From Deltaproteobacteria bacterium (GTDB taxonomy: Bacteria; Desulfobacterota; GWC2-55-46; DRQE01), in assembly GCA_015492245.1 (NCBI GenBank), contig WGFM01000023.1, positions 1-64,000 of the forward strand: a stretch of 64,000 nt of DNA. Direction: 5' to 3'. This document shows, piece after piece, positions 8,881 through 16,750 of this stretch (position 1 is its first letter; every line of letters begins with the position of its first letter). Below the pieces are notes generated by a model, which was not told the DNA's origin, searched no databases, and was given only the letters and a program-made list of their open reading frames with translations. The position numbers were made by a program, and so were the translations under genes.

Positions 8881-9903
8881 ATGGAATACTGGATAGGGTT
8901 TATCCTCTGTTCCCTGGCAATAGTCCTGAGTGGTTCACGCCTTTCCAGGTACGGAGACATTATAGCCGAGCTCAGTGGTATAGGAAGGGCATGGATAGGG
9001 CTTATACTGATGGCCAGTATAACATCACTGCCAGAGCTTGTAACAGGAATAAGCTCTGTTGCCATAGTTGGAACCGTGGATATTGCACTGGGAGATGTTC
9101 TGGGCTCCTGTGTGTACAACCTTTTCATACTGGCAATAATGGACATGATGAACGGCGAGCGCCCCATTTTCTACAGGGCATTCAGCGGACACCTTCTTTC
9201 CGCAGGTATAGGGGTGATACTCATAGGGATGGTGCTCATCTCCATGCTGCTTGCCCCGTACATGCCACAGATATGGCATGTGGGTCTTTATACACCGGTG
9301 ATAATTGTTACCTATATAATAGGTATAAGGGCTGTCTATTACTACGAAAGAAGCACCATCACAGATTATGTTGAGGAATCGGCAGTAAAATTGAAGGTTG
9401 AAAGGTTCTCGTACAGGGGTTTTACACTGAAAAGGGCCATAGTGCTGTACACAATGCACGCCCTGGTCATAGTGGTGGCAGCCACACTGCTTCCCTATGT
9501 GGCTGAAAAACTTGCAGTCCAGACAGGGCTTGGCGCCACAGTCATGGGAAGCATATTCGTTGCAATGACCACATCTCTTCCAGAGGTGGTGGTATCCATA
9601 GCTGCGGTCAAGATAGGGGCAAGGGATATGGCAATATCCAACATGCTCGGGAGCAACATGTTCAACATGGTTATAGTGGCAATAGATGACCTCTTCTACA
9701 CAAAGGGTGCCATCCTATCATATGTATCTGCCACACACCTTACCACAGGCCTTATGGCCATAATCATGACAGGTGTGGTTATAATAGGGCTTACCTATCC
9801 ACCGAAAAGAAAGATATTCAGGGTGGGTGTGGACTCCATAGTGCTTCTCCTGTTCTGGGCGTTCAGCATGTATATACTCTATATAACGAGAGGTGTTAAG
9901 TGA
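8881..9903 (+). CDS. Cation/Ca2+ exchanger (CaCA family) membrane protein
   Basis: About ten hydrophobic helices in two inverted halves, each with the family alpha-repeat: ASITSLPELVTG with GSCVYNLFILA in the first, TTSLPEVVVS with GSNMFNMVIVA in the second. Members exchange Na+ or H+ for Ca2+ across the inner membrane. The start at 8881 is chosen because GGGGAGGAG precedes it by eight bases; an ATG at 8860 would place that site inside the gene. It is first in the plus-strand osmoadaptation run and its stop overlaps the next start (GTGA). Ion specificity cannot be read; in this context Na+ or Ca2+ balance under osmotic stress is plausible. Confidence 0.87.
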   Translation: MEYWIGFILCSLAIVLSGSRLSRYGDIIAELSGIGRAWIGLILMASITSLPELVTGISSVAIVGTVDIALGDVLGSCVYNLFILAIMDMMNGERPIFYRAFSGHLLSAGIGVILIGMVLISMLLAPYMPQIWHVGLYTPVIIVTYIIGIRAVYYYERSTITDYVEESAVKLKVERFSYRGFTLKRAIVLYTMHALVIVVAATLLPYVAEKLAVQTGLGATVMGSIFVAMTTSLPEVVVSIAAVKIGARDMAISNMLGSNMFNMVIVAIDDLFYTKGAILSYVSATHLTTGLMAIIMTGVVIIGLTYPPKRKIFRVGVDSIVLLLFWAFSMYILYITRGVK

Positions 9904-10706
9904 AACCCATAGTGTTTACAGACCTTGACGGCACGCTGCTACATCCAGAAGACTATAGCTTCAGAGAGGCAGAGCCAGCCCTGAGGATGCTCAAAGAGAG
10001 AGGTATACCCATAGTTATGACCTCCAGCAAGACGAGAAAGGAGATAGAACTTTACAGAAGACGCCTGTCAATAGCCGACCCTTTCATATCAGAGAACGGC
10101 GGTGGCATATTCATTCCCGAAGGCTATTTCCCCTTCGAGGTAGAGGGGCGCTCGATCGATGGCTACAGGGTGATAGTGCTTGGAAGCCCCTACGAAGAGG
10201 TAAGAAGAGCACTGAAGGAGATAGCCGCCAGTGTTGGAGCGGAAATCAAGGGGTTTGGAGAGATGACAGTAAAAGAAGTGGCAGAGCTTACAGGACTTCC
10301 AGAAGAAGAGGCCGCCCTCTGTATGGAGAGAGACTTTGTGGAGCCTTTTGTTTGCACAAAAGATGGCCGAATATTAAATGAGGTGCTGAAAGAGATAGAA
10401 AGAAGGGGGCTTAAGTGGACAAGAGGCAGGTTCTACCACATAATGGGCAGCCATGACAAGGGCAGGGCCGTGAGGATACTTACAGCCTACTACAGAAGAC
10501 TTCACGGAGATGTGGTTACAATAGGGCTTGGTGATGGCCTGAACGATGAGCCAATGCTGGATGAGGTGGACATAGCCGTCTCTGTTGCAAAGAAGGATGG
10601 AAGCTATGAGCCATTTATGGTAGAGGGTATAATAAGGGCCCGTGGTATAGGACCGGCAGGCTGGAAGAGTGCTATAATAGACATAATGGAAAGGCTCCGG
10701 GGATAG
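9900..10706 (+). CDS. mpgP: Mannosyl-3-phosphoglycerate phosphatase-type HAD hydrolase (MPGP/GpgP)
   Basis: Removes phosphate from mannosyl- or glucosyl-3-phosphoglycerate to give the free compatible solute. HAD motif I is DLDGTLL (residues 8-14), motif II TSSKTR, and the motif III/IV end is HDKGRA...GLGDGLNDEPML. The C2-type cap and the 268-residue length fit the MPGP subfamily (COG3769). It begins at GTG in a GTGA overlap with the exchanger and lies 6 bp upstream of the glycosyltransferase, so the pair supplies both steps of a glycosylglycerate route. Whether the sugar is mannose or glucose is not visible; enzymes of this family often accept both. Confidence 0.85.
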   Translation: MKPIVFTDLDGTLLHPEDYSFREAEPALRMLKERGIPIVMTSSKTRKEIELYRRRLSIADPFISENGGGIFIPEGYFPFEVEGRSIDGYRVIVLGSPYEEVRRALKEIAASVGAEIKGFGEMTVKEVAELTGLPEEEAALCMERDFVEPFVCTKDGRILNEVLKEIERRGLKWTRGRFYHIMGSHDKGRAVRILTAYYRRLHGDVVTIGLGDGLNDEPMLDEVDIAVSVAKKDGSYEPFMVEGIIRARGIGPAGWKSAIIDIMERLRG

Positions 10707-10712
10707 ATAACC

Positions 10713-11984
10713 ATGGCAGTTGAATCAACGGTGCAGGATGAACACAGAGAGAATGCAGGGCAGTCCCTTGAGGGGATAGACACTGCCGACATAGTGGTGG
10801 GGATTGCAAGCTACAATAACGCCGGCACCATAACACATGTGGTAAGGGCGGTTGATGCAGGACTTGCAAAGTACTTTCCAAGGGAGAGGTGTGTAATAAT
10901 AAACTCTGATGGTGGCTCCACAGACCACACCCCCGAGCTTGTAAGGAACACCGACTTTGACCACCGCACCATATTCCTTTCCCACCCCATATATCCCATA
11001 CACCGCATAACCACCCCATACCATGGGGTGCCTGGCAAGGGCAGTGCCTTCAGGACCATATTCGAGCTTGCGGGCAGACTCAATGTAAAGGCGTGCTGCG
11101 TGGTGGATGCAGACCTTAGAAGTATAACCCCCGAGTGGATAGAACTCCTTCTGATACCTGTGCTCAAAGAGGGGTACGACTTTGTTGCCCCCTACTACAG
11201 CAGACACAAATATGACGGCAGTATAACCAACTCCATTATATACCCGGTTACCCGTGCACTCTACGGGAAGAAGATACGCCAGCCCATAGGAGGAGAGTTC
11301 GGCATGTCAGGTAGACTCATAGAGCACTACATATCTCTCAAGGAAGCCTGGGATACCGATGTGGCAAGATTCGGCATAGACATATGGATGACCACCGAGG
11401 CCATTGCCGGTGGGTTCAACCTCTGCCAGGCATATCTGGGCGCAAAGATACACGACCCGAAGGACCCTGGGGTGCACCTTACCGATATGTTTGTGCAGGT
11501 GGTGGGCTCGCTCATGAAACTTACCGAAAGACATTACCATGTGTGGAAGGATGTGAAAGACACGGAGGAGGTGCCCACCTTCGGGTTCAAGTTCTACACA
11601 GGCCTCGAACCGATAAGCGTCAATATAGACAGGATGATAGAGCTCTTCAGGCTCGGTGTGGAGAACCTGAAGGATCTGTGGGGGATGTTTCTGGTGGAGG
11701 ACCTTGTTGGAGAGATAGAAAGGATAGCCAGAAGCACAAAACATACATTCCGTTTTCCTGACGAGGTGTGGGCAAGGATAGTATACGAATACATTCTGGC
11801 ATTCCACCATAAAAAGCTCTCACTCGAGCATCTTTTGAAATCCATGGTGCCGCTCTACCATGGAAGGACGGCTTCGTTCTTTCTTGAGGTTGCAAGCCTT
11901 TCCAACGACGAGGCGGAGACGAAGGTGGAAAAACTTTGCCAGGAATTTGAAAGACAGAAGAAGTATCTGTCAGAACTATGGTAA
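10713..11984 (+). CDS. GT-A glycosyltransferase, glucosyl-3-phosphoglycerate/glucosylglycerate synthase type
   Basis: Probably joins an NDP-sugar to (3-phospho)glycerate, the first step of glucosylglycerate-type solute synthesis. A GT-A nucleotide-binding start (VVGIASYNN, NSDGGSTD), the metal-binding D132-A-D134 in VVDADLRS, and the later PIGGEFGMSG and FGIDIWMT segments characterise the GpgS/Ggs relatives. The 423-residue length fits the long forms with an alpha-helical C-terminal region. The phosphatase immediately upstream favours a phosphorylated intermediate; a direct glucosylglycerate synthase is the alternative. Followed by two membrane proteins of mechanosensitive type. Confidence 0.75.
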   Translation: MAVESTVQDEHRENAGQSLEGIDTADIVVGIASYNNAGTITHVVRAVDAGLAKYFPRERCVIINSDGGSTDHTPELVRNTDFDHRTIFLSHPIYPIHRITTPYHGVPGKGSAFRTIFELAGRLNVKACCVVDADLRSITPEWIELLLIPVLKEGYDFVAPYYSRHKYDGSITNSIIYPVTRALYGKKIRQPIGGEFGMSGRLIEHYISLKEAWDTDVARFGIDIWMTTEAIAGGFNLCQAYLGAKIHDPKDPGVHLTDMFVQVVGSLMKLTERHYHVWKDVKDTEEVPTFGFKFYTGLEPISVNIDRMIELFRLGVENLKDLWGMFLVEDLVGEIERIARSTKHTFRFPDEVWARIVYEYILAFHHKKLSLEHLLKSMVPLYHGRTASFFLEVASLSNDEAETKVEKLCQEFERQKKYLSELW

Positions 11985-12000
11985 ACAAAGGAGGTGTCAG

Positions 12001-12699
12001 ATGGAGTCTTTCTTTGAGGCGATAATAGGCCCCCTCAAGGCGTTCTTCATAAATACTGCCATGTTTATGCCTCATCTTATGGTGCTGGTTGTCATAATAT
12101 TTATAGGGTTTGTGGTGGCATGGCTCTCAAGGGTTGTAACCGTAAGGGTGCTCTCCGCCATAGGGTTTGATACCTGGAGTGCAAAGCTTGGGATAGCCTC
12201 TCTGCTGCAGAAAGGTGGGGTGGCAATGAGCCCGTCCCAGTTTTCCGCACAGTTTGTATACTGGTTTATTCTGATCGTCTTTGGCCTTGCTGCCTTGAGT
12301 GCCCTGGATATCGAGATTACTGACACCATAGTGTCAAGAACACTTGAGTATATACCACGGCTGATTTCTGCCGGGCTTTTGCTTATTATAGGCTGGCTCG
12401 TTGCAAGCTTTGTAGCAAGGGCAGTTCTTATAGCCTGTGTTAATGCAGGGGTTGTGTACGCAAGATTCATCTCCGATGGGGTGAAGATACTCATCCTCAT
12501 CCTTATATTTGCAATGGCATTCGAAGAGCTCCACATAGCCCCGGGAATGGTGAAGATAGCCTTCTCCATACTCTTTGGAGGTATAGTGCTTGCCCTTGCC
12601 CTTGCCTTTGGTCTTGGTGGAAGGGATGTGGCAAGGAAGATACTGGAGGATAGAATCCAGAAAGAGGAGAAAAAAGAGGACCAGATAGACCATCTTTAG
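12001..12699 (+). CDS. Conserved TM-helix mechanosensitive-channel-like membrane protein
   Basis: A 232-residue protein with about five hydrophobic helices. Two related segments (IGFVVAWLSRVVTVRVLSAI and IGWLVASFVARAVL, each followed by a hydrophilic stretch) resemble the TM-helix repeat of CmpX-like channels related to MscS. There is no soluble MscS beta domain; it ends in a charged tail (DRIQKEEKKEDQ). The start is fixed by AAAGGAGGTG upstream of the ATG. Gene order after the glycosyltransferase suggests a role in membrane tension or solute release, but function is inferred from family and context only. Confidence 0.75.
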   Translation: MESFFEAIIGPLKAFFINTAMFMPHLMVLVVIIFIGFVVAWLSRVVTVRVLSAIGFDTWSAKLGIASLLQKGGVAMSPSQFSAQFVYWFILIVFGLAALSALDIEITDTIVSRTLEYIPRLISAGLLLIIGWLVASFVARAVLIACVNAGVVYARFISDGVKILILILIFAMAFEELHIAPGMVKIAFSILFGGIVLALALAFGLGGRDVARKILEDRIQKEEKKEDQIDHL

Positions 12700-12720
12700 G
12701 CCCGAGACAGCCCAAAAGCC

Positions 12721-12748
12721 TTGACAATAGAATGACTATTTTGATACC
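12721..12748 (+). promoter_or_regulatory. Possible promoter upstream of the secreted protein-Pal pair
   Basis: TTGACA (12721-12726) and a weak GATACC (12743-12748) with a 16-bp spacer, in the 116-bp gap after the membrane protein. The -35 is perfect but the -10 matches only three of six bases, so this is tentative. Confidence 0.35.
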
Positions 12749-12815
12749 TTTAATTAAAATCACAGGCAGTTCAGGAGGATTATCATTAAAACATAAAGTG
12801 TATTGGAGGTGGGTT

Positions 12816-13148
12816 ATGAAATTGCGAGCAATATTGATGGCAGTGGTTTTGGTGTCTGTGCTCACCATCTGCCAGATCAGTGCTACGGCAACTGACCTTG
12901 TGGTGAGAAAGGCCTCTGGAGAGGTGGTTGCAACAGATACCGTGGCAACACCCAATACCATAGTGGTCAGAACCACCAACTGGAAGGGGCAGGAGTTCAT
13001 TGTGGGAGCAGCAGTGGAGGCAGATACGGTCATAAAGATAGGGGACAGGACTGCCGGCCTCGAAGAGGTAAAAGAGGGAGACAGGGTGGAAATAGTATAC
13101 CAGAGAAACAAAAGGGTAATAGCAAAAACCATAAGAATAAAAAGATGA
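12816..13148 (+). CDS. Small secreted protein of unknown function
   Basis: 110 residues. An N-terminal signal peptide (MKLRAILMAVVLV..., cleavage likely after SATA) leaves a mature part of about 85 residues that is beta-rich and ends in a basic tail. The segments TIVVRTTNWKGQEF and VEAVTV-like strands resemble small OB-type or DUF5666-like periplasmic domains, but I do not recognise a family with confidence. The start is fixed by GGAGGT five bases upstream. It lies 16 bp before pal and is probably co-transcribed with it, suggesting an envelope function. Confidence 0.65.
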   Translation: MKLRAILMAVVLVSVLTICQISATATDLVVRKASGEVVATDTVATPNTIVVRTTNWKGQEFIVGAAVEADTVIKIGDRTAGLEEVKEGDRVEIVYQRNKRVIAKTIRIKR

Positions 13149-13164
13149 AAGGATGGTGTGAAAG

Positions 13165-13764
13165 ATGAAAAGAAGCCTCGCACTCTTTACAATAGTAGTA
13201 TTTCTTGCAGGATTATTCTTGGTTACAGGTTGTGCCAGGAAGGCCGTAAAGCCTGAGGGAAAGGCTGTAAAAGAAGAGGTAGAAAAGGCCATGCCAGAGG
13301 AGACAATTCCGGAAGACAGAGTTGGTGAGGGCGCAGGCCTTGAAGAGGATGCTGTTGAAGGTGCAGCCGTTGGCGAAGAAGTGGCTCCTGCCGAAGAAGT
13401 GACTCCTGCCGAAGAGGAAGCCATGGTAACAGGCATAGAGGATGTCTTCTTCGATTATGACCGTTATTCCATCAGAGAAGATGCCAGAGCCACGCTCGAG
13501 AAGAATGTAAAGATACTGCTTAACGGAAAGAAGGACGCAAGGATAGTCATAGAGGGACACTGCGATGAACGCGGTACAGTGGAGTACAACATAGCACTGG
13601 GACAGAGAAGGGCAGATGCGGTAAAGAAGTATCTCGTAGATCTTGGCGTGGACCCCTCGCGTATAACCACCGTGAGTTACGGCAAGGAAAAACCCTTCTG
13701 CTTCGAGCACAACGAGCAGTGCTGGCAGGAGAACAGAAGGGCTCACTTTGTCATCAGTGAGTAA
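13165..13764 (+). CDS. pal: Peptidoglycan-associated lipoprotein (OmpA-like), Pal
   Basis: Outer-membrane lipoprotein that grips peptidoglycan. The lipobox LVTGC places the lipidated Cys at 23. An acidic, Glu/Ala/Pro-rich linker (about 30-88, including EEVAPAEEVTPAEEE) is followed by an OmpA-C domain with FFDYDRYSIR, the DAP-binding GHCDERGTVEYN, LGQRRADAVK and RAHFVISE. No tol genes are next to it; instead it is embedded in the osmoadaptation run, between the TM-helix protein and MscS. Calling it Pal rather than a generic OmpA-like lipoprotein rests on the GHCDERGT motif and the 199-residue size. Confidence 0.88.
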   Translation: MKRSLALFTIVVFLAGLFLVTGCARKAVKPEGKAVKEEVEKAMPEETIPEDRVGEGAGLEEDAVEGAAVGEEVAPAEEVTPAEEEAMVTGIEDVFFDYDRYSIREDARATLEKNVKILLNGKKDARIVIEGHCDERGTVEYNIALGQRRADAVKKYLVDLGVDPSRITTVSYGKEKPFCFEHNEQCWQENRRAHFVISE

Positions 13765-13830
13765 TCTCTGCCAGAGGGTTATCCATCCTGTTGGGATAAA
13801 GGCTCGACTCCTGTCTGATATGGAGCTGCC

Positions 13831-14874
13831 ATGACAGATACCCTTTGGAAAGAGTTTGTCCTCTTTGCGACCGTCTTCGTGACGGTCGCACTTTTGCTTT
13901 TTGTTCTGAGAAAACTCTGCCTCAGGCTGATAGACAGCTGGGCGAGGAAGACCAGCACAGAGCTGGATAACCTTGTTCTTTCCACGCTGAGGCACCCCTC
14001 CATATACTGGGCACTTGCCATAGCATTCTACATAGCCCTTGCCACATCAGGGTTCCCAGAGAAGTATGTGAACTATGGGCTCAAGATTATATACATACTC
14101 ATCATATTCTCTGTAAGCTATGCCACGGCCTCGCTCCTTTCACGGATGGTGCAGTACTACATAGACCGCTCCGCCGTTAGCATGCCTGCCCCGGGCCTCT
14201 CGAAGGCCATTATAAACATACTGGTTCTGTCCATAGGGGTGCTCATAATATTCAACACCCTCGGTATATCCATAACCCCGCTCATTACAGCCCTTGGCGT
14301 AGGTGGGCTCGCAGTGGCACTGGCACTGCAGGACACCCTCTCGAACCTGTTTGCGGGCCTCCATATACTCCTTGAAAGACCCCTCAGGGTGGGCGACTAT
14401 GTAAAGCTCGACTCAGGCGAGGAGGGCTATGTGGTGGACATAGGCTGGAGAACCACACGAATAAGAAAACTGCAGAACAACATCGTGGTCATACCGAACA
14501 GCAGGCTTGCCCAGAGTGTTATAACCAACTTCAACATGCCTGAAAAAAGGATGTCCCTTCTTGTTCCCATAGGGGTGAGCTACAGCGAAGACCCTGACAA
14601 GATAGAGAAGATACTGATCGATGAAACCCTTAAGGCCACCAGTGAGGTGCCAGGGCTTCTGGCAGAGCCGAAGCCTTTCGTAAGGTTCATCCCAGGGTTT
14701 GGGGACTTCTCGCTGGATTTTACCCTCATATGCCAGGTAGAGGAGTTCGTGGACCAATACCTTGTGCAGCATGAGCTGAGAAAAAGAATCTTCAAAAGAT
14801 TCAAGGAAGAGGGTGTAGAAATTCCCTTCCCCGTCCGAACAATATATTTGAGAAAAGAACAGGGAGACCAGTAG
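13831..14874 (+). CDS. mscS: Small-conductance mechanosensitive channel (MscS family)
   Basis: Opens under membrane tension to let solutes out after hypo-osmotic shock. Four hydrophobic helices lie in the first 190 residues; the last, with the Gly/Ala-packed GVGGLAVALALQDTLSNLFAG, is the pore helix of MscS. It is followed by the MscS beta domain (GDYVKL...GYVVDIGWRTTRI, IPNSRLAQ) and the alpha/beta C-terminal domain. At 347 residues it is slightly longer than E. coli MscS because of one extra helix. It is followed 2 bp later by the DUF5752 gene, which ties it to trehalose synthesis. Confidence 0.93.
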   Translation: MTDTLWKEFVLFATVFVTVALLLFVLRKLCLRLIDSWARKTSTELDNLVLSTLRHPSIYWALAIAFYIALATSGFPEKYVNYGLKIIYILIIFSVSYATASLLSRMVQYYIDRSAVSMPAPGLSKAIINILVLSIGVLIIFNTLGISITPLITALGVGGLAVALALQDTLSNLFAGLHILLERPLRVGDYVKLDSGEEGYVVDIGWRTTRIRKLQNNIVVIPNSRLAQSVITNFNMPEKRMSLLVPIGVSYSEDPDKIEKILIDETLKATSEVPGLLAEPKPFVRFIPGFGDFSLDFTLICQVEEFVDQYLVQHELRKRIFKRFKEEGVEIPFPVRTIYLRKEQGDQ

Positions 14875-14876
14875 AG

Positions 14877-15530
14877 ATGGAACCTTTCAGATTCTACGAG
14901 TGCACAGCCCTTGTAAGGATGACAGGCAGAAGGGCCAGTGACCTTATAGAGTTTGCCGAGATAATCAAGAATGTGAGCCCCGCTGCCATCTTCCACCACA
15001 TGCACCAGTATTTTCTGAAGCCCCACATCATACTGCCAGAGTATCCCAACGACTTTGCCATATGGGCGGCAGATGCCCTGGAGGACAAGATTCTTGCCGA
15101 AAGGCTTGCAAACCTCAACCCATTCGAGTTCACCAATATAGAGGACATAAGAAGAGAGATACTGCGTATAATGACGGAACACCTGAAGGAGTATCCCGCA
15201 CCAAGGCCTGTCATAAAGGGCAAGGAGTTCTTCTTCAACGAGGGTATAACCCTCGTTGTGGAGACCACCTTTAGAGCAGATACCCTGGGGGAGTTCCTTG
15301 CAGCCCTGAGGGAGGTCCATACATCGAGTATATATTTTCACTTCTACGAGGCACGCCTCAGGCTCGGTAAAGAGCTCGATGACTTCAGCCGTTTCTTCGA
15401 AGACTGTGGAGACCCTAAATGCAGAGAGATCGCCTGCACCATACGCTCCCTCGATCCCTACATGTACACCACGGAGATGTTGAGAAGAAAGATCATAGAG
15501 ATAGTAGAGGAAAGGTGCGATGACGCTTGA
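14877..15530 (+). CDS. DUF5752 family protein, partner of TreT
   Basis: 217 residues, soluble, no signal. Function unknown; the family usually neighbours trehalose synthase genes. The protein looks like an internal duplication: residues about 1-105 and 115-215 share the order TG/TF-ADxLxEF, sxxSIxxHxx, NDFA or DDFS, a LxPf/lDPy turn and IRREI/LRRKI near the end. A His (FHHMHQ / YFHFYE) is kept in both halves. It overlaps treT by 11 bp, so the two are made together, and a regulatory or chaperone role for TreT is a reasonable inference. Confidence 0.75.
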   Translation: MEPFRFYECTALVRMTGRRASDLIEFAEIIKNVSPAAIFHHMHQYFLKPHIILPEYPNDFAIWAADALEDKILAERLANLNPFEFTNIEDIRREILRIMTEHLKEYPAPRPVIKGKEFFFNEGITLVVETTFRADTLGEFLAALREVHTSSIYFHFYEARLRLGKELDDFSRFFEDCGDPKCREIACTIRSLDPYMYTTEMLRRKIIEIVEERCDDA

Positions 15531-16734
15531 AGAATACCGTAACATTGCAGAGCCAGGTGAATTGAGGCTCATAGAGGCCATGGCCAGAAGGCTTGATGGC
15601 AGAAAGTTCATCCATGTGAACTCCACATTCACAGGTGGCGGGGTTGCAGAGCTTCTCCAGCGCATGGTGCCTCTTTTCAACTCTATGGGGATAAAGACAG
15701 AGTGGAAGGTGATAAAGGGCACAAAACCCTTCTTCGAGGTTACAAAGAGAATACACAATAGCCTGCAGGGCCAGGGCCTTATGATAACACGACGCATGTG
15801 GGAGACCTACGAGGCCGTGAACGAGCGCAACGCACAGAAGATGGACCTCTCTGCAGACTGTGTCTTCATACATGATCCACAGCCAGCCATGCTCATAGAC
15901 AGGAAGAAAGAGGGGCTGTGGATATGGCGCTGCCATATAGACATATCGGCACCTGACAGGGCAACATGGTATATACTCAAGAAACATGTTGAAAACTACG
16001 ATGCCGCCATATTCTCTGCTGCCAAGTTCGCCCAGTCTCTGAATATACCACAGTTTATGATAACTCCCTCAATAGACCCGCTGAGTGAGAAAAACCGTGA
16101 TCTCACAGAAGAAGAGGTGGCAGAGGTCTACGAGCGTTTCGGTATTCCAAGAGACAAACCTCTGATACTCCAGGTATCAAGGTTTGATCCCTTCAAGGAC
16201 CCCCTTGGTGTTATGGATGCCTTTTTTCTTGTAAGGAAGTATCACGACTGCAGGCTCGTCCTTGCAGGAGGCACCGCAACAGATGACCCTGAGGGCGAAA
16301 GGGTTCTTGCACAGGTTAGGGAGAAGGCCGAGGGATGCCCGGATATACACATTCTTCTTCTACCACCTTTCAGCGACAAGGAGATAAACGCGCTTCAGAG
16401 GGGGGCCACCATAGTGTTGCAGAAGTCCACCAAGGAGGGTTTCGGCCTTGTGGTGGCAGAGGCCCTCTGGAAGGAAAGGCCTGTCATAGCAGGTGATGTG
16501 GGGGGCATACCGCTTCAGGTGATAGATGGGGTTACAGGCTATCTTGTGCACTCCATAGAGGGAACCGCCTTCAGGATCAGACAGCTTCTCCAGAACCCTG
16601 CCCTTGCAGAACAGATGGGTAGAGCCGGCAAGGAGCATATAAGGAGGAACTTCCTCATAACAGGACATATAAAACACTACCTCTCCCTGTGGATCGCGAT
16701 GGAGAACAGGGACTCGAGTGTGATATACATTTAA
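15520..16734 (+). CDS. treT: Trehalose glycosyltransferring synthase (TreT-type GT4)
   Basis: Makes trehalose from NDP-glucose and free glucose in one reversible step, or degrades it. The two-Rossmann GT-B fold is visible: GGVAELL near residue 35, VFIHDPQP, the CHIDIS segment, VSRFDPFKDPLG starting the second domain, and the retaining-GT4 nucleotide site KSTKEGFGLVVAEALW (EX7E). Length 404 fits. Overlap with DUF5752 and the following sugar ABC transporter are typical of treT loci in thermophilic archaea and bacteria. A generic trehalose phosphorylase-like GT4 is the main alternative. Confidence 0.85.
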   Translation: MTLEEYRNIAEPGELRLIEAMARRLDGRKFIHVNSTFTGGGVAELLQRMVPLFNSMGIKTEWKVIKGTKPFFEVTKRIHNSLQGQGLMITRRMWETYEAVNERNAQKMDLSADCVFIHDPQPAMLIDRKKEGLWIWRCHIDISAPDRATWYILKKHVENYDAAIFSAAKFAQSLNIPQFMITPSIDPLSEKNRDLTEEEVAEVYERFGIPRDKPLILQVSRFDPFKDPLGVMDAFFLVRKYHDCRLVLAGGTATDDPEGERVLAQVREKAEGCPDIHILLLPPFSDKEINALQRGATIVLQKSTKEGFGLVVAEALWKERPVIAGDVGGIPLQVIDGVTGYLVHSIEGTAFRIRQLLQNPALAEQMGRAGKEHIRRNFLITGHIKHYLSLWIAMENRDSSVIYI

Positions 16735-16750
16735 AAAGACCGACCACCCC

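Noticed and set aside
12816-13764. Pal and the small secreted protein as part of a Tol-Pal operon
   Set aside because: No tolB, tolA, tolQ or tolR gene is in the window; neighbours are osmoadaptation genes.
13765-13830. Short imperfect hairpin TTATCC...GGATAA between pal and mscS
   Set aside because: Six-base stem without a T-run; could occur by chance and was not called as terminator or riboswitch.
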